Assembly: GCF_014295035.1 (NCBI RefSeq)
Contig: NZ_CP060404.1
Span: 2,816,501 to 2,880,500 of the forward strand
DNA length: 64,000 nucleotides
Source of the DNA: Streptomyces buecherae
Lineage (GTDB): Bacteria; Actinomycetota; Actinomycetes; Streptomycetales; Streptomycetaceae
Reading direction: 5' to 3'
Shown: one piece after another, positions 26,676 to 36,772 of the stretch
Layout of the letters: the number at the start of each line of letters is the position of its first letter
How positions within the stretch are numbered: position 1 is the stretch's first letter
Program-made: the position numbers and the translations under genes
The notes under the pieces: model-generated
Database searches by the model: none
What the model was told of the DNA's origin: nothing
What the model saw: the letters and a program-made list of their open reading frames with translations, nothing else

Positions 26676-28160
26676 GTGAGTGACACCCCATTTGGATTTG
26701 GCCTTCCGCCGGAGGAGCCGGAGGACGGCGACGACGGCAAGAAGAAGGACAGCCAGGGCGGTGGCCCGGGTCCCGCGAATCCGTTCGGCTTCGGCGGGGG
26801 CAGCGGCGCGGACAACCCGTTCGCCGCGATGTTCGGTTCGCTGAACCCGAACGACCTGGGCGCCGCCTTCCAGCAGCTCGGCCAGATGCTCTCGTACGAG
26901 GGCGGCCCGGTGAACTGGGACATGGCCAAGGACATCGCCCGGCAGACCGTGGCGCAGGGCGGCGCGGCCGGGCAGGGCGAGGGCCAGAGCAAGGACGTGA
27001 GCGTCGGCCCCAAGGAGCGGGCGGCGGTCGAGGAGGCCGTGCGCCTGGCGGACCTGTGGCTGGACGGCGTGACCTCGCTGCCCTCGGGGGCCGCGTCGGC
27101 GGTGGCCTGGAGCCGGGCCGAGTGGATCGAGGCGACCCTGCCGGTCTGGAAGGACCTGGTGGACCCGGTCGCCGAGCAGGTCGGCTCGGCGATGGGCAAC
27201 GTCCTGCCGGAGGAGATGCAGGCCATGGCCGGGCCGCTGCTCGGCATGATGCGCTCCATGGGCGGCGCGATGTTCGGCACCCAGATCGGGCAGGCCCTCG
27301 GCGTGCTCGCCGGCGAGGTCGTCGGCTCCACCGACATCGGGCTGCCGCTCGGGCCCGCGGGCAAGGCGGCGCTGCTGCCGACGAACGTCGAGGCGTTCGG
27401 CGCGGGGCTCGGCGTGCGGCAGGAGGAGGTGCGCCTGTACCTGGCGCTGCGCGAGGCGGCCCACCAGCGCCTCTTCGCCCACGTGCCGTGGCTGCGCTCG
27501 CACCTGTTCGGCGCCGTCGAGGGGTACGCGCGGGGCATCAAGGTGGACACCGCCAAGCTGGAGGACGCGGTCGGACAACTCGACCCGACCCACCCCGAGC
27601 AGCTTCAGGAGGCGCTCCAGCAGGGCATGTTCCAGCCCGAGGACACCCCGGAGCAGAAGGCGGCGCTGGCCCGGTTGGAGACCGCGTTGGCGCTGGTCGA
27701 GGGCTGGGTGGACGCGGTCGTGCACGCCGCGGCGGCGCCCCACCTGCCGTCCGCCGACGCGCTGCGCGAGACGCTGCGCCGCCGCCGCGCCAGCGGTGGG
27801 CCCGCCGAGCAGACCTTCGCCACGCTGATCGGCCTGGAGCTGCGGCCCCGGCGGCTGCGGGACGCGGCCCGGCTGTGGGCCTCGCTCACCGACGCCCGTG
27901 GCCTGGACGGCCGGGACGCGCTGTGGGAGCACCCGGACATGCTGCCCACCGCCGCCGACCTGGACGACCCGGACGGGTTCGTCCACCGCGAGCAGCTCGA
28001 CTTCTCCGAGCTGGACAAGATGCTCGGCGAGGCGGCGAGCGGCCCGAACCTCAGCAAGGGCGACGCGTCCCCCGGCGACACGGCCGCCGACCAGCGGGAC
28101 GGCGACCGTGAGGGTGAGCGGGGCGACGAGGGCGACGCCGGCGGCGAGCGCGACCGGTGA
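26676..28160 (+). CDS. Zincin-like metalloprotease family protein (DUF2342)
   Basis: 494 residues. N-terminal PFGFG-rich segment, then a helical domain with REAAHQRLF (~252-260) where family members carry a zincin-type H..H region, and a later EGWVDAVV. The sequence here has R-E-A-A-H rather than H-E-x-x-H, so peptidase activity is doubtful. The last ~50 residues are acidic and low-complexity. GTG 26676 is the start. The stop overlaps the Nudix start by four bases (GTGA), so they are coupled. Confidence 0.83.
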   Translation: MSDTPFGFGLPPEEPEDGDDGKKKDSQGGGPGPANPFGFGGGSGADNPFAAMFGSLNPNDLGAAFQQLGQMLSYEGGPVNWDMAKDIARQTVAQGGAAGQGEGQSKDVSVGPKERAAVEEAVRLADLWLDGVTSLPSGAASAVAWSRAEWIEATLPVWKDLVDPVAEQVGSAMGNVLPEEMQAMAGPLLGMMRSMGGAMFGTQIGQALGVLAGEVVGSTDIGLPLGPAGKAALLPTNVEAFGAGLGVRQEEVRLYLALREAAHQRLFAHVPWLRSHLFGAVEGYARGIKVDTAKLEDAVGQLDPTHPEQLQEALQQGMFQPEDTPEQKAALARLETALALVEGWVDAVVHAAAAPHLPSADALRETLRRRRASGGPAEQTFATLIGLELRPRRLRDAARLWASLTDARGLDGRDALWEHPDMLPTAADLDDPDGFVHREQLDFSELDKMLGEAASGPNLSKGDASPGDTAADQRDGDREGERGDEGDAGGERDR

Positions 28161-28696
28161 CGGCGCCGACGACGCTGCACGCGGCGGCCACCCGCGCGCT
28201 GCGCGAGTGGCCGGCGCCCGACGGGGAGCAGGAGCGGCTGCGGACGACGTACGCGGAGCACCTGGCCGCGCATCCGGACGGGATGTGGAAGGCGTGCCGG
28301 GACGGGCATCTGACGGCCAGCGCGCTGGTCATCGACCCGCCCCGGGGGCGGGTGCTGCTCACGCTCCACCGCAAGCTGCGGATGTGGCTCCAGATGGGCG
28401 GCCACTGCGAGCCACGGGACACCACCCTCGCGGAGGCGGCCCTGCGCGAGGCGACCGAGGAGTCCGGCATCGCCGGGCTGACCCTGCTGCCGGGCGGCCC
28501 GGTGCGTCTGGACAAGCACCACACGCCCTGCGCCTGGCATCTGGACGTGCAGTACGCGGCGCTCGCGCCCGCCGACGCGCGGGCCACGGTGAGCGAGGAG
28601 TCCCTCGACGTGCGCTGGTTCGACTACGACCAGGTGGCCGCGGTGGCCGACGACTCGGTGGTACGCCTGGTGGAGCGCGCCCGCGCACTGCTGTGA
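28157..28696 (+). CDS. Nudix hydrolase
   Basis: 179 residues. The Nudix box is complete: G-x5-E-x7-REATEESGI from GGHCEPRDTTLAEAALREAT (~90-113). Hydrolyses a nucleoside diphosphate linked to another moiety; substrate unknown. Translationally coupled to the zincin-like gene before it. Confidence 0.92.
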   Translation: MTAPTTLHAAATRALREWPAPDGEQERLRTTYAEHLAAHPDGMWKACRDGHLTASALVIDPPRGRVLLTLHRKLRMWLQMGGHCEPRDTTLAEAALREATEESGIAGLTLLPGGPVRLDKHHTPCAWHLDVQYAALAPADARATVSEESLDVRWFDYDQVAAVADDSVVRLVERARALL

Positions 28697-28923
28697 GCGA
28701 CGGCGCGCGCCCCGGGGCCCGACGGCACGGGCCGGGGCGCGGCCGTACGCCGGGCGACGGGGTCAAGGCGCGCGCGGGGGGATTACCCGGCCGTCGCGCG
28801 CCCGCTACGCGCGCTGACGCGCGACCGGCCGCGACACGACACCCGCGCGGCCCCCTGGGCAGCGGACGAGGCGGGCCGGCGGCGCGGGGGCCGGGCCGGC
28901 CCGCCTCGGGGGGAGGCGCGGGG

Positions 28924-29688
28924 TCAGCGGTTGTTTGTCCAGACGTTGCCCTGGTTCTGGCCTCGGGCGCCCTGCTGCCCCATGCCGAACTGGGCCGCGG
29001 CGCCCTGCCCCACCACCGCGTTCTGCGGCGGCAGCAGTTCGCTGGGCTGGACGAGGGCGTACCCCTGGCCGAGGAAGCTGAGTTCCCAGCCCTCGCCGGT
29101 GTTGCCCCGGCGCCGCCACACGCCCGACGAGTGGGTCTGGGCCTGCATCTGGACGCGCAGCGAACTGGACCAGGCCACGATGGCGTCGGCGTCGGCGTTG
29201 ACGTACTTGTCCGGTGTCACCTGGAGCACCAGCGGCTGCCCCGAGGTCATCAGCGCGACCTTGCCCCGGCCCGAGATGTTGAGGTTGTACTTGCCCGAGC
29301 CGGAGACGCCGAACTGGCTGTCCACCGCGATGGTCTCCCAGTGCAGCCCGGAGTCGAGCGCGAGGACGTACGCGCTGTCCACCGTGAGCCCCTCGTGGTC
29401 GACGTCCACGACGTGCACGTACTGCGCGAGGTTCGCGAAGTAGACGACGCCCTGTCCCGAGCAGCGCATCAGGTCCAGGCCCTCGCCGGTCTGGGCGCGC
29501 GCCCGACGCTGGCCCTGCGTCTGGTACTCGCCGTCGAACTCGATGAGCCCCTGGTAGGCGACCATCGCCCCCTTGCGGGCGAGGACGTCGTCGTGGCCGG
29601 TCAGGGAGACCCGCAGCAGTTGCGGGTTCTGCATCGCGTAGCGGTCCTGCGACTGGGTCTCGGTGTGGCCGAAGAGCGGACTCTGCAT
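28924..29688 (-). CDS. AIM24-family protein (third gene of TerD/AIM24 operon)
   Basis: 254 residues, a beta-rich AIM24 (TIGR00266-type) domain from ~10 to 225 with the recurring KGAMVAYQG, MRCSGQGVVYFA and WELSFLGQGYALVQPSE segments. The C-terminus is Gln/Gly/Asn-rich. Bacterial AIM24 proteins are of unknown function. It starts 13 bases after the stop of its paralogue upstream, so it is in the same operon. Confidence 0.87.
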   Translation of the reverse strand: MQSPLFGHTETQSQDRYAMQNPQLLRVSLTGHDDVLARKGAMVAYQGLIEFDGEYQTQGQRRARAQTGEGLDLMRCSGQGVVYFANLAQYVHVVDVDHEGLTVDSAYVLALDSGLHWETIAVDSQFGVSGSGKYNLNISGRGKVALMTSGQPLVLQVTPDKYVNADADAIVAWSSSLRVQMQAQTHSSGVWRRRGNTGEGWELSFLGQGYALVQPSELLPPQNAVVGQGAAAQFGMGQQGARGQNQGNVWTNNR

Positions 29689-29701
29689 GTCTTCTTCCCC
29701 C

Positions 29702-30385
29702 TCAGCCCCGCGCCCGGAGCCGGTCAGTGCTGTCCTCGCTGGGCTGGACCACGACGAAGCCCTGGCCGGAGAAGCCGAGCTGGTACGCCTCGCCGCTGCC
29801 CCGGCCGATCATCGAAGAGGCCTTGAAGCTGCGCTTCCCCTTCATCTTGAGGTTGGTCGACCAGGCGACCAGGGCGTCCGGGTCGACGTACGTCTCGTCC
29901 TCGCCGCGCCCGCAGTCCACCACGATCGGCGTGCCGCGCGAGGTCAGGGCGACCCAACCGGTGCCCGAGATGCCGACGTTGAACAGGCCCTGACCGGCGA
30001 ACTTGGCCATGCCCTTGACGCGCTGCACCCCCCACTGGAGGTGCGCGTCGAAGGCGAGCAGGTTGGTGCCGTTGACCGAGATCGAGTCGCCGGCCAGGTT
30101 GACGCAGACGACGTCCGCGCCGTAGTCGGCCAGGTAGAGCAGCCCGTCGCCGCTGCACTTCATCAGGGGCGCGCCCTCGCCGGTGAGCCACTGGGAGGCC
30201 ATCTGGCGCACGGCGGGCGGGTTCGGCTCGTACTGGACGAAGCCCTCGTAGGCCACCATCGAGCCGGTGCGGGCGAACAGGTCCTGGCCGCTCTGCATGG
30301 CGACCTTGAGCATGCTGTTGCCGTGGTTCTCCATCCGCGCGGTGACGGGGGTCGGGGCGTAGCCCGAAAGCAGTTGCTGGTTCAT
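29702..30385 (-). CDS. AIM24-family protein (second gene of TerD/AIM24 operon)
   Basis: 227 residues; a complete AIM24 domain with RTGSMVAYEG, MKCSGDGLLYLAD and YQLGFSGQGFVVVQPSE near the end. Paralogous to the genes on both sides. Spacing is 11 bases to the TerD-AIM24 gene upstream and 13 to the next. Probably cytoplasmic; function unknown. Confidence 0.87.
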   Translation of the reverse strand: MNQQLLSGYAPTPVTARMENHGNSMLKVAMQSGQDLFARTGSMVAYEGFVQYEPNPPAVRQMASQWLTGEGAPLMKCSGDGLLYLADYGADVVCVNLAGDSISVNGTNLLAFDAHLQWGVQRVKGMAKFAGQGLFNVGISGTGWVALTSRGTPIVVDCGRGEDETYVDPDALVAWSTNLKMKGKRSFKASSMIGRGSGEAYQLGFSGQGFVVVQPSEDSTDRLRARG

Positions 30386-30396
30386 GGCGGGCTCCC

Positions 30397-32193
30397 TCAG
30401 ACCTCGTAGGGCTGGACGACGATGAAGTTGCCGGGCGCGCCCCGGAACTGGAGGTTCACGGCCTCCCCGCTGTGGCCGGGGAAGGCGTTGCGGCGCAGCC
30501 GCACCTGGCTGGAGATGATCACCTGCGCGGCGGCCGACCAGGCGACGATGGCGTTGCTGTCGGCGAACGTCGTGGGCGTCACGGGCAGCACCACGGGCGT
30601 GCCCTGGGTCTTGACGATCACGGTCCCGGTGCCCTGGAACTGCATGGTGAACAGGGCGCCGCCGGGGATGCCGTGCCCCTCGATGCGGCGGACCTCGTGC
30701 TGGAGCGACTCGTCGAAGGCGAGCACGTTCTCGGCGGAGACGCAGATCGCGTCGCCCTGCAGCTCGATGGGGTGCACCTCGGCCGCGTTCTCCGCGAAGA
30801 ACACCTGCCCCTGTCCCGTGCAGCGCATGAGCTGCATCTCCTGGCCGGTCGCGTTGCCGACGACGCGGCCCCGGAACCCGGCGCCCTTGTAGCTGAAGTC
30901 GACCTTGCCCTGGTACAGCACCATCGTGCCCTGCTTGGCGAGCACGGGCTGCCCGCCGACACCGAGGTCGACCCTGACCAGGCGGGGATTCTGCGGCGTC
31001 CAGCGCTGACCGGTCGGCGCCTCGCGGTACTTGGCGAGCGCGGCCTGCACGCCGGCGCCCGTCGGAGCACCGGGCGCGCCGCCCTGTCCCGGATAACCCT
31101 GCGGCTGGCCCGGCTGTGGCTGCTGCCCCGGGTAGCCCTGCGGCTGACCCGGCTGCGGCTGACCGTACGGAGCGGGCGCGGGCTGCCCCGGGTAGCCCTG
31201 GACGCCGGGTTGGCCGGGTCCTGGTTGGCCGGGGAAGGGCGCCGGCTGGCCCTGCGGCTGACCGTACGGGGCCTGCGGCGGCGCGGGCTGGCCCGGCGCG
31301 AACTGCCCGGGCGCGGGCTGGCCGCCGGGCGTGCCGTACGGCGCCGGCTGGCCGGGGTAGCCCGGCGGCGGGCCGGGCTGGCTCGGGGGTGGCACGGCGC
31401 CGCCGGGGGGCGCGAGGGGCGCGACCATGGTCGGAGCCGAGTGCATCGGCGCCTGCGGCTGCGCGGGGGCCGACGGCTGCGGGGCGGGGGCCTGCGGCTG
31501 GGGCGCCGGGGATGGGGGCGCGGGGGCCTGCTGCGGGCTGGCGGCGGGTGCGCCGAAGCTGGGCGCGGGCGCGGGTGTGGGCGCGGCGGGGGCGGCCTGG
31601 CCGCCGGGGGGCGCGAAGCCGGGGGTGGCGCCTTGCGCCGGCGCGGGGGCCGGGGCGGGTTCCTCCTCGGCGACCTCGCCGCCGAAGTTCTTGAGCAGCG
31701 CTTCGAGCCCGCCGTCGAAGCCCTGGCCGACGGCGGCGAACCGCCAGACGTCCTTGAGGTAGAAGTCGCCGAGCATCACCGCCCGCTCGGTGCTGAACTC
31801 CGCGCCGGTGAACGCGTACCGCGCCACCTCTTCCCCACCGGCGACGATGCGGATGTATCCGGGCCCGACCTGCGACATCTGGCCCGCGCCGTCGATGGTC
31901 GCGGTGAACGACAGCTTCTGGATGCGCGGCGGAATGCTGTCGAGCGTCACCCGGAAGGACTCGGTGTCCCCGGCCTGCGGGCCGAGCTGCTGGATCGCCT
32001 CCTCGGGCGACTTGGGCTGGTTGAAGAAGATGAAGTAACGGTCGTCGGAGAGTCGCTCATCGCCGTCGAGGCCGAAGCAACTGATGTCGAAGGAGAGCCC
32101 GGGTCCGGCGATCTGCACGCCGACGTACAGGTCCCTCCCCGCCGTCAGATCGCTGATCTTGGCCTTGTGGCCGCGCTGGAATTCCCTGGCCAT
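30397..32193 (-). CDS. TerD-AIM24 fusion protein with proline-rich linker
   Basis: 598 residues in three parts: a TerD-like calcium-binding stress domain (1-~175; [42 protein letters not shown]); a ~215-residue Pro/Gly/Gln/Ala linker with PGQPA/GYPGQ repeats; and an AIM24 domain (~395-598; [41 protein letters not shown]). TerD proteins belong to the tellurite/stress-resistance family. The fusion heads an operon with two free AIM24 paralogues, suggesting that all three AIM24 domains assemble together. The ATG at 32193 begins a typical TerD. Confidence 0.9.
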   Translation of the reverse strand: MAREFQRGHKAKISDLTAGRDLYVGVQIAGPGLSFDISCFGLDGDERLSDDRYFIFFNQPKSPEEAIQQLGPQAGDTESFRVTLDSIPPRIQKLSFTATIDGAGQMSQVGPGYIRIVAGGEEVARYAFTGAEFSTERAVMLGDFYLKDVWRFAAVGQGFDGGLEALLKNFGGEVAEEEPAPAPAPAQGATPGFAPPGGQAAPAAPTPAPAPSFGAPAASPQQAPAPPSPAPQPQAPAPQPSAPAQPQAPMHSAPTMVAPLAPPGGAVPPPSQPGPPPGYPGQPAPYGTPGGQPAPGQFAPGQPAPPQAPYGQPQGQPAPFPGQPGPGQPGVQGYPGQPAPAPYGQPQPGQPQGYPGQQPQPGQPQGYPGQGGAPGAPTGAGVQAALAKYREAPTGQRWTPQNPRLVRVDLGVGGQPVLAKQGTMVLYQGKVDFSYKGAGFRGRVVGNATGQEMQLMRCTGQGQVFFAENAAEVHPIELQGDAICVSAENVLAFDESLQHEVRRIEGHGIPGGALFTMQFQGTGTVIVKTQGTPVVLPVTPTTFADSNAIVAWSAAAQVIISSQVRLRRNAFPGHSGEAVNLQFRGAPGNFIVVQPYEV

Positions 32194-32586
32194 ACGTAAC
32201 GACCGTCCCCCATCCCGAAACCGTGAGTGCGTTGCGCGTCAGGCTAACCGCTGACGACACGGACGGGGGATACCGGGGCGACCGGGCCCGCTGGGGCGCG
32301 GCCTCCCCGCCGCGCGCCCCACGACCTCGGGAACATCCCCCAAAAACCAGGGAGAAAGCCCCCGCGAACGGAGCGGCGACGCCCGTGTCCGGCGACAGTG
32401 ACCCGAGAGACGAGCCCCCCGGGCCCGGTGGTTCCACCCAGCCGGCACCGGCGCGCTCCGGGGGCGCGGCGACGCGGCCCGGCCGGGCCGGCGGAACGCG
32501 CTTCGGCCCCGGGCGGGCGAGCGGCGGGGACCCCGCCGCGGGGCCGGGGTGGAAGTGGAGAGCGCGCGATGGACGGCGGGGGCGCG
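32194..32586. other. Intergenic region upstream of the TerD/AIM24 operon
   Basis: 393 bases between the operon start and the end of the YgjP-type gene. It holds only low-complexity open frames. The operon promoter should lie at 32200-32300, but no consensus boxes stand out. Confidence 0.35.
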
Positions 32587-33264
32587 CTACTCGCTGCGTG
32601 CTTCGGGCAGGTGCGGCAACCGCCCCGCCGCCACGACGCCCTCCAGGTAGCCCCGCGCCCGCTCCGTACGGGGATAGGCGTCGAGGAGCCGCCAGAACGA
32701 GGGCCCGTGGCCGGGCACCAGGAGGTGGGCCAGCTCGTGCAACAGCACGTAGTCGAGGACGTACTCCGGCATGCCCTGCAACCGGTGCGAGAGCCGGATG
32801 CTGCCCTCGGCGGGGGTGCAGGAACCCCAGCGGGTGTTCTGGTTGGTGACCCAGCGCACCGTGTTCGGCGTGGCCCGCCCCGCCAGGTACTGCTCGGAGA
32901 GGAGTTCCGCGCGGGCCGCCAGGTCGGCGTCGCCCAGCATCCGCTTGCTCTCCTGCGCGGCGAGCTTGTCGAGCATCACGCTCACCCAGCGCTGCTCCTC
33001 CGCCTCCGACATGCGGGCCGGCAGCAACACGATGGTGCGGTCGCCCTCGCGATAGGCGGAGACCGTGCGGCGCCTCCGGCTGCTCCGCCTGATCTCGACG
33101 GCGCTCGTCTGCGGGTCGCGCCGCTGGGGGCCGGGAGGGAGGCGCTTGGCTCTGGGAACGCTCTGCAACGGGGTTTCCCCGGCGGCACTCCCCCAGCTCG
33201 CGCTGGAGGAACCCTCACCCGGGCGGGCTCTCGAAGGAAAGCGAGGGGATGGGTCGGCGGGCAC
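32587..33264 (-). CDS. YgjP-like zinc metallopeptidase (DUF45)
   Basis: 225 residues. HELAHLLVPGHGPSFW (~182-197) is the zinc motif HExxH with the third ligand histidine; TRWGSCT (~152) is the WGS motif of the family. The first ~55 residues are low-complexity, so the true start may be inside; GTG 33264 opens the frame. Substrate unknown. Confidence 0.88.
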   Translation of the reverse strand: MPADPSPRFPSRARPGEGSSSASWGSAAGETPLQSVPRAKRLPPGPQRRDPQTSAVEIRRSSRRRRTVSAYREGDRTIVLLPARMSEAEEQRWVSVMLDKLAAQESKRMLGDADLAARAELLSEQYLAGRATPNTVRWVTNQNTRWGSCTPAEGSIRLSHRLQGMPEYVLDYVLLHELAHLLVPGHGPSFWRLLDAYPRTERARGYLEGVVAAGRLPHLPEARSE

Positions 33265-33513
33265 GCCTCGACGTTACCCGGTAGCGGTACGCGAAGTCCC
33301 GCCCCGCACGCGCATGGCGGTCGAACCACCCGCCCGTCCGAGCAGCTTGTACGACTATCGCGGCCCCCTGTGGATAACTTCCGGCGGCCACCGTACGAAG
33401 TGTCCATGCTGGGCCCACGGAGATCACCACGGCGATCACCACAGCGATCACACGACAAGACCCCCGGACACCCACCGCACCCCGCCCGAAGACCAGGAAA
33501 GAGGGGGACCAGC

Positions 33514-34851
33514 ATGCGCTCCACACACCCGACTCCGCCCCGCGCCACCGCCTCGCGACCCACGGCGTCTCCGGGACAGCCAGCCCGAAGAAGGAGCGCG
33601 CCGAAGGCGGCTCCGTCCACGGCTCCGGCGTCGAGTCCACGATCGGACCGGCCGGCGCGAGGGAACACCGGCTGGTCGCCCTCCGACATGACACCGCCGA
33701 CCAGCGAGGCGGCGCCGCTCCCCTCCCACCCACGGCTCAAGCCGGCGCTACGCCGGGCCTGGCGCAGCCGGGACACCGTGCAACTCGGGATCACGCGTTC
33801 GCATGCCGTGGTGGTCGGCCCCCTGGACACGGCGACCACCAGCTTCATCGGCCTGCTCGACGGCACCCGGGGGCTGCCCCTGCTGCGCCAGGAGGCCCGG
33901 GCGATGGGCCTGCCGGAGGGGAGGGCCGACGCCGTCGTGGCCCGCCTCGTCGCGGCCGGGGTGATCGACGACCCGTGGGCGAGCGCGGGCCCAGCCGCCC
34001 TCGTCCGGGACGACCCGGGGGCGATGGAGCGCCTGCGGGCCGACCTCGCGGCCCTGTCGGTGCGACACCCGGAGCCGGATGCCGGGCTGCGGCTGCTGGG
34101 GGCCAGGCGCGCCGCGCGTGTGCAGGTCCGAGGCGCCGGCCGCGTCGGGACGGCGGTGGCGGCCCTACTGTCGGCCGCCGGCGTCGGGCAGGTGGACGTG
34201 CAGGACGGCGGTTGCGTCGAGCCGTGGGACGTGTTGCCGGCCGGGCCTGCGCCGGATCAGGTCGGGGAGCGCCGGGACACCGCGGCCCGCCGCCTGGTGC
34301 GGAGCGCGGCCGTCGCGCGCCGCTCGCCGCGCGCCCCGGCCGAGCCCCGTGGCCTGAGCCTGGTGGTGCTCGCCCCGCGCGACGGCCTGGCGGTGTACGC
34401 CCCGGAGCCGGACACCGCCGAGCCGCTGATCACCACGGGGACCCCGCATCTGTACGCCGGGGTCCTGGAGGGCACGGGGGTGGTGGGCCCCCTCGTGGTG
34501 CCGGGCGCGACCTGCTGCGCGGCGTGCATGGCCATCCGGCGCGCGGAGCGGGAGCCCGGCTGGCCTCGGCTGTTGGCCCAGTGGCAGTCGGGCCGCCGGG
34601 CGCCCGCCCCGGCCTGCGACGCGGCGCTGGCGACGACGGTGGCCGGGCTGGCGGCGGCGCAGGCCCTGGCCTTCCTGGACGGTGGGGCGCCGCCCAGCGT
34701 GGGGGCCCGGTTGGAGCTCACGCTGCCGGGACTAGCCTGGGACCTGCGGCCCATCGCGCCGCACCCGGACTGCGCATGCGCCACGATGACCGCTTCGGTT
34801 GCGGAATATTCATCGAACAGTGAAGGGTCGCAGGCGACAATGTCCGGGTAG
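33514..34851 (+). CDS. Orphan E1/ThiF-like adenylyltransferase-family protein
   Basis: 445 residues. A basic Pro/Ser-rich lead (~1-75) is followed by a helical N-domain like those of peptide-modifying ThiF proteins (VGPLDTATTSFIGLLDG) and a Rossmann fold: VQVRGAGRVGTAVAALLSAAG (GxGxxG, ~210) and VDVQDGG. Two cysteine groups, ATCCAACM and HPDCACA, probably bind zinc as in E1 enzymes. The usual arginine finger and catalytic cysteine are not evident. No ubiquitin-like or ThiS gene is near, so the partner is unknown. The ATG at 33514 has AGAGGGGG before it; the ATG at 33688 lacks one. Confidence 0.78.
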   Translation: MRSTHPTPPRATASRPTASPGQPARRRSAPKAAPSTAPASSPRSDRPARGNTGWSPSDMTPPTSEAAPLPSHPRLKPALRRAWRSRDTVQLGITRSHAVVVGPLDTATTSFIGLLDGTRGLPLLRQEARAMGLPEGRADAVVARLVAAGVIDDPWASAGPAALVRDDPGAMERLRADLAALSVRHPEPDAGLRLLGARRAARVQVRGAGRVGTAVAALLSAAGVGQVDVQDGGCVEPWDVLPAGPAPDQVGERRDTAARRLVRSAAVARRSPRAPAEPRGLSLVVLAPRDGLAVYAPEPDTAEPLITTGTPHLYAGVLEGTGVVGPLVVPGATCCAACMAIRRAEREPGWPRLLAQWQSGRRAPAPACDAALATTVAGLAAAQALAFLDGGAPPSVGARLELTLPGLAWDLRPIAPHPDCACATMTASVAEYSSNSEGSQATMSG

Positions 34852-34925
34852 ACCGGCGTCCGCTGGGTGGACGACGGGGGCCCGGGGTCCGCCCCGGGGG
34901 AACTCAGTTGGAGTTGGAGGGGCGC

Positions 34926-36356
34926 ATGTCTGATCTACCCCGCAAGGCGGTCACCCGCACCGCCAAGCTGGCCGCACTGCCACTGGGTTTCGCAGGCCGG
35001 GCCACCTGGGGCCTTGGCAAGCGCATCGGTGGCCGGCCGGCGGAGATCGTCGCACGAGAGCTGCAACAGCGCACGGCCGAGCAGTTGTTCAAGGTGCTCG
35101 GTGAGCTCAAGGGCGGCGCCATGAAGCTCGGGCAGGCGATGTCGGTCTTCGAGTCCGCGCTTCCCGAGGAGATCGCCAAGCCGTACCGGGCCGCGCTGAC
35201 GAAGCTCCAGGAAGCCGCGCCCCCGATGCCCACCCGCTCGGTGCACGCGGCGCTGGCGAGCCGCCTCGGGGACGACTGGCGCGACCTGTTCCTGGAGTTC
35301 GACGACAAGCCGGCCGCGGCTGCCTCCATCGGCCAGGTGCACCGGGCCACCTGGCACGACGGGCGCTGCGTCGCGGTCAAGGTGCAGTACCCGGGGGCGG
35401 GCGAGGCGCTGCTCTCCGACCTCACCCAACTCGGCCGTCTCTCCCGGCTGCTCGGCCCCCTGGTGCCGGGCATCGAGGTCAAGCCGCTCATCGCCGAGTT
35501 GCGCGACCGGGTGTCCGAGGAGTTGGACTACGAGCTGGAGGCACAGGCCCAGCGGACCTACGCGGAGGAGTTCGAGGGCGACCCGGACTTCACCGTCCCC
35601 GGCGTGGTCCACCAGTCCGACCAGGTGCTGATCACCGAGTGGATGGAGGGCATACCGCTCTCCGAGGTGATCGCGAACGGCACGCGGGAGCAGCGCGACC
35701 GGGCGGGCCAACTGCTGACCCTGTTCCTGTTCTCGGGCGTCGCGCGCACCGGACTGCTCCACGCCGACCCGCACCCGGGCAACTTCCGCCTGGTCGTGGG
35801 GGACGCGGAGGACGGACCGCCGGAGCTGTGGAAGCTGGGCGTCATGGACTTCGGCACGGTGGACCGGCTGCCCGACGGCCTGCCGCCGCACATCGGCGTC
35901 ACGCTGCGGATGCTGCTGGACGGCGAGGGCGACGAGGTCCAGGAGTTGCTGCGCGAGCAGGGGTTCATCAAGCCGGACCTCCAGCTCGACTCGGAGGCGC
36001 TCATGGACTACCTGCTCCCGATCATCGAGCCGGCCCAGCAGGAGGAGTTCACGTTCACCCGGGAGTGGATACGGGGCCAGGCGACCACCCTGGCCGACCG
36101 CCGCTCGCCCGCCTACGACCTGGGCCGACAGCTCAACCTGCCGCCCTCCTACCTGCTGATCCACCGTGTGAGCATGAGCACCATCGGGGTGCTGTCCCAG
36201 CTCGGCGCCACGGTGCGGATGCGGGACGAGATCGAGGCGTGGGTGCCCGGGTTCGCGGTCGCGGACGAGGCAGCCACAGACGAGTTGGCGGTCGCGGCAC
36301 CGGAGGACGCCCCGGCAGCGCTGGAGCACGACGTCGCGGAGGAGACCTCGGCCTGA
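34926..36356 (+). CDS. ABC1/UbiB-family atypical kinase
   Basis: 476 residues. Hallmarks: KxGQ motif in GGAMKLGQAMS (~69-79), alanine-rich nucleotide loop AAAASIGQVHRA (~136), the lysine in CVAVKVQYPG, HADPHPGNF (~277) as the catalytic loop and VMDFGTVDRL as the metal motif. The family acts on quinone or lipid metabolism and has ATPase activity. The acidic C-terminal tail is disordered. Start ATG 34926 follows GGAGGGG. An ABC1 kinase also lies beside whiB7 in mycobacteria (Rv3197/Rv3197A). Confidence 0.92.
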   Translation: MSDLPRKAVTRTAKLAALPLGFAGRATWGLGKRIGGRPAEIVARELQQRTAEQLFKVLGELKGGAMKLGQAMSVFESALPEEIAKPYRAALTKLQEAAPPMPTRSVHAALASRLGDDWRDLFLEFDDKPAAAASIGQVHRATWHDGRCVAVKVQYPGAGEALLSDLTQLGRLSRLLGPLVPGIEVKPLIAELRDRVSEELDYELEAQAQRTYAEEFEGDPDFTVPGVVHQSDQVLITEWMEGIPLSEVIANGTREQRDRAGQLLTLFLFSGVARTGLLHADPHPGNFRLVVGDAEDGPPELWKLGVMDFGTVDRLPDGLPPHIGVTLRMLLDGEGDEVQELLREQGFIKPDLQLDSEALMDYLLPIIEPAQQEEFTFTREWIRGQATTLADRRSPAYDLGRQLNLPPSYLLIHRVSMSTIGVLSQLGATVRMRDEIEAWVPGFAVADEAATDELAVAAPEDAPAALEHDVAEETSA

Positions 36357-36772
36357 CCGGCCCAGGCTCAGGCCCGGGCCCCCGCCCCGGGCCGGACGGC
36401 CGACCATCTGACCGCCTCGGCCACACCCGCCTCGGCCAGACGCTGCCCCAGCCAGGCGTTACCTCGGCCACGCGCCGCCGCACCGGCCATGGCGCGGAAG
36501 ACCACGGCCCCGACGTCCGAGCGTGACGGGACAGCGCGGCCCGCGCCGAGCCCCAACGCCCCCACCCCCGCCTGCCCTTCGCCTTCGCACATGGCGAGCC
36601 GAACGGCTCCGGCTGGACGGCTCCGGCCTCGCCGCCGCCCCCGGCCGGGTCTCGCGACCCTGCCGAGCCACCGGGGCAGCACTCCAACGACTCTCAGCCC
36701 GCTGAACCCCGCGCCGCTCCGCGCCACCCGCAGCACTCCGAGGAGTCTCGGTGAGCTTCGGGGCGATCCGGG
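36357..36772. other. 416-base region without a supported gene
   Basis: Open frames exist on both strands (for example 36368-36736 minus), but none shows a known motif, a good ribosome site or clear third-position GC bias. It may be untranslated or hold a degraded gene. Confidence 0.3.

Noticed and set aside
36368..36736. 122-codon minus-strand frame in the gap after the ABC1 kinase gene
   Set aside because: No motif, no good start, codon bias unclear; reported only as an unresolved region.
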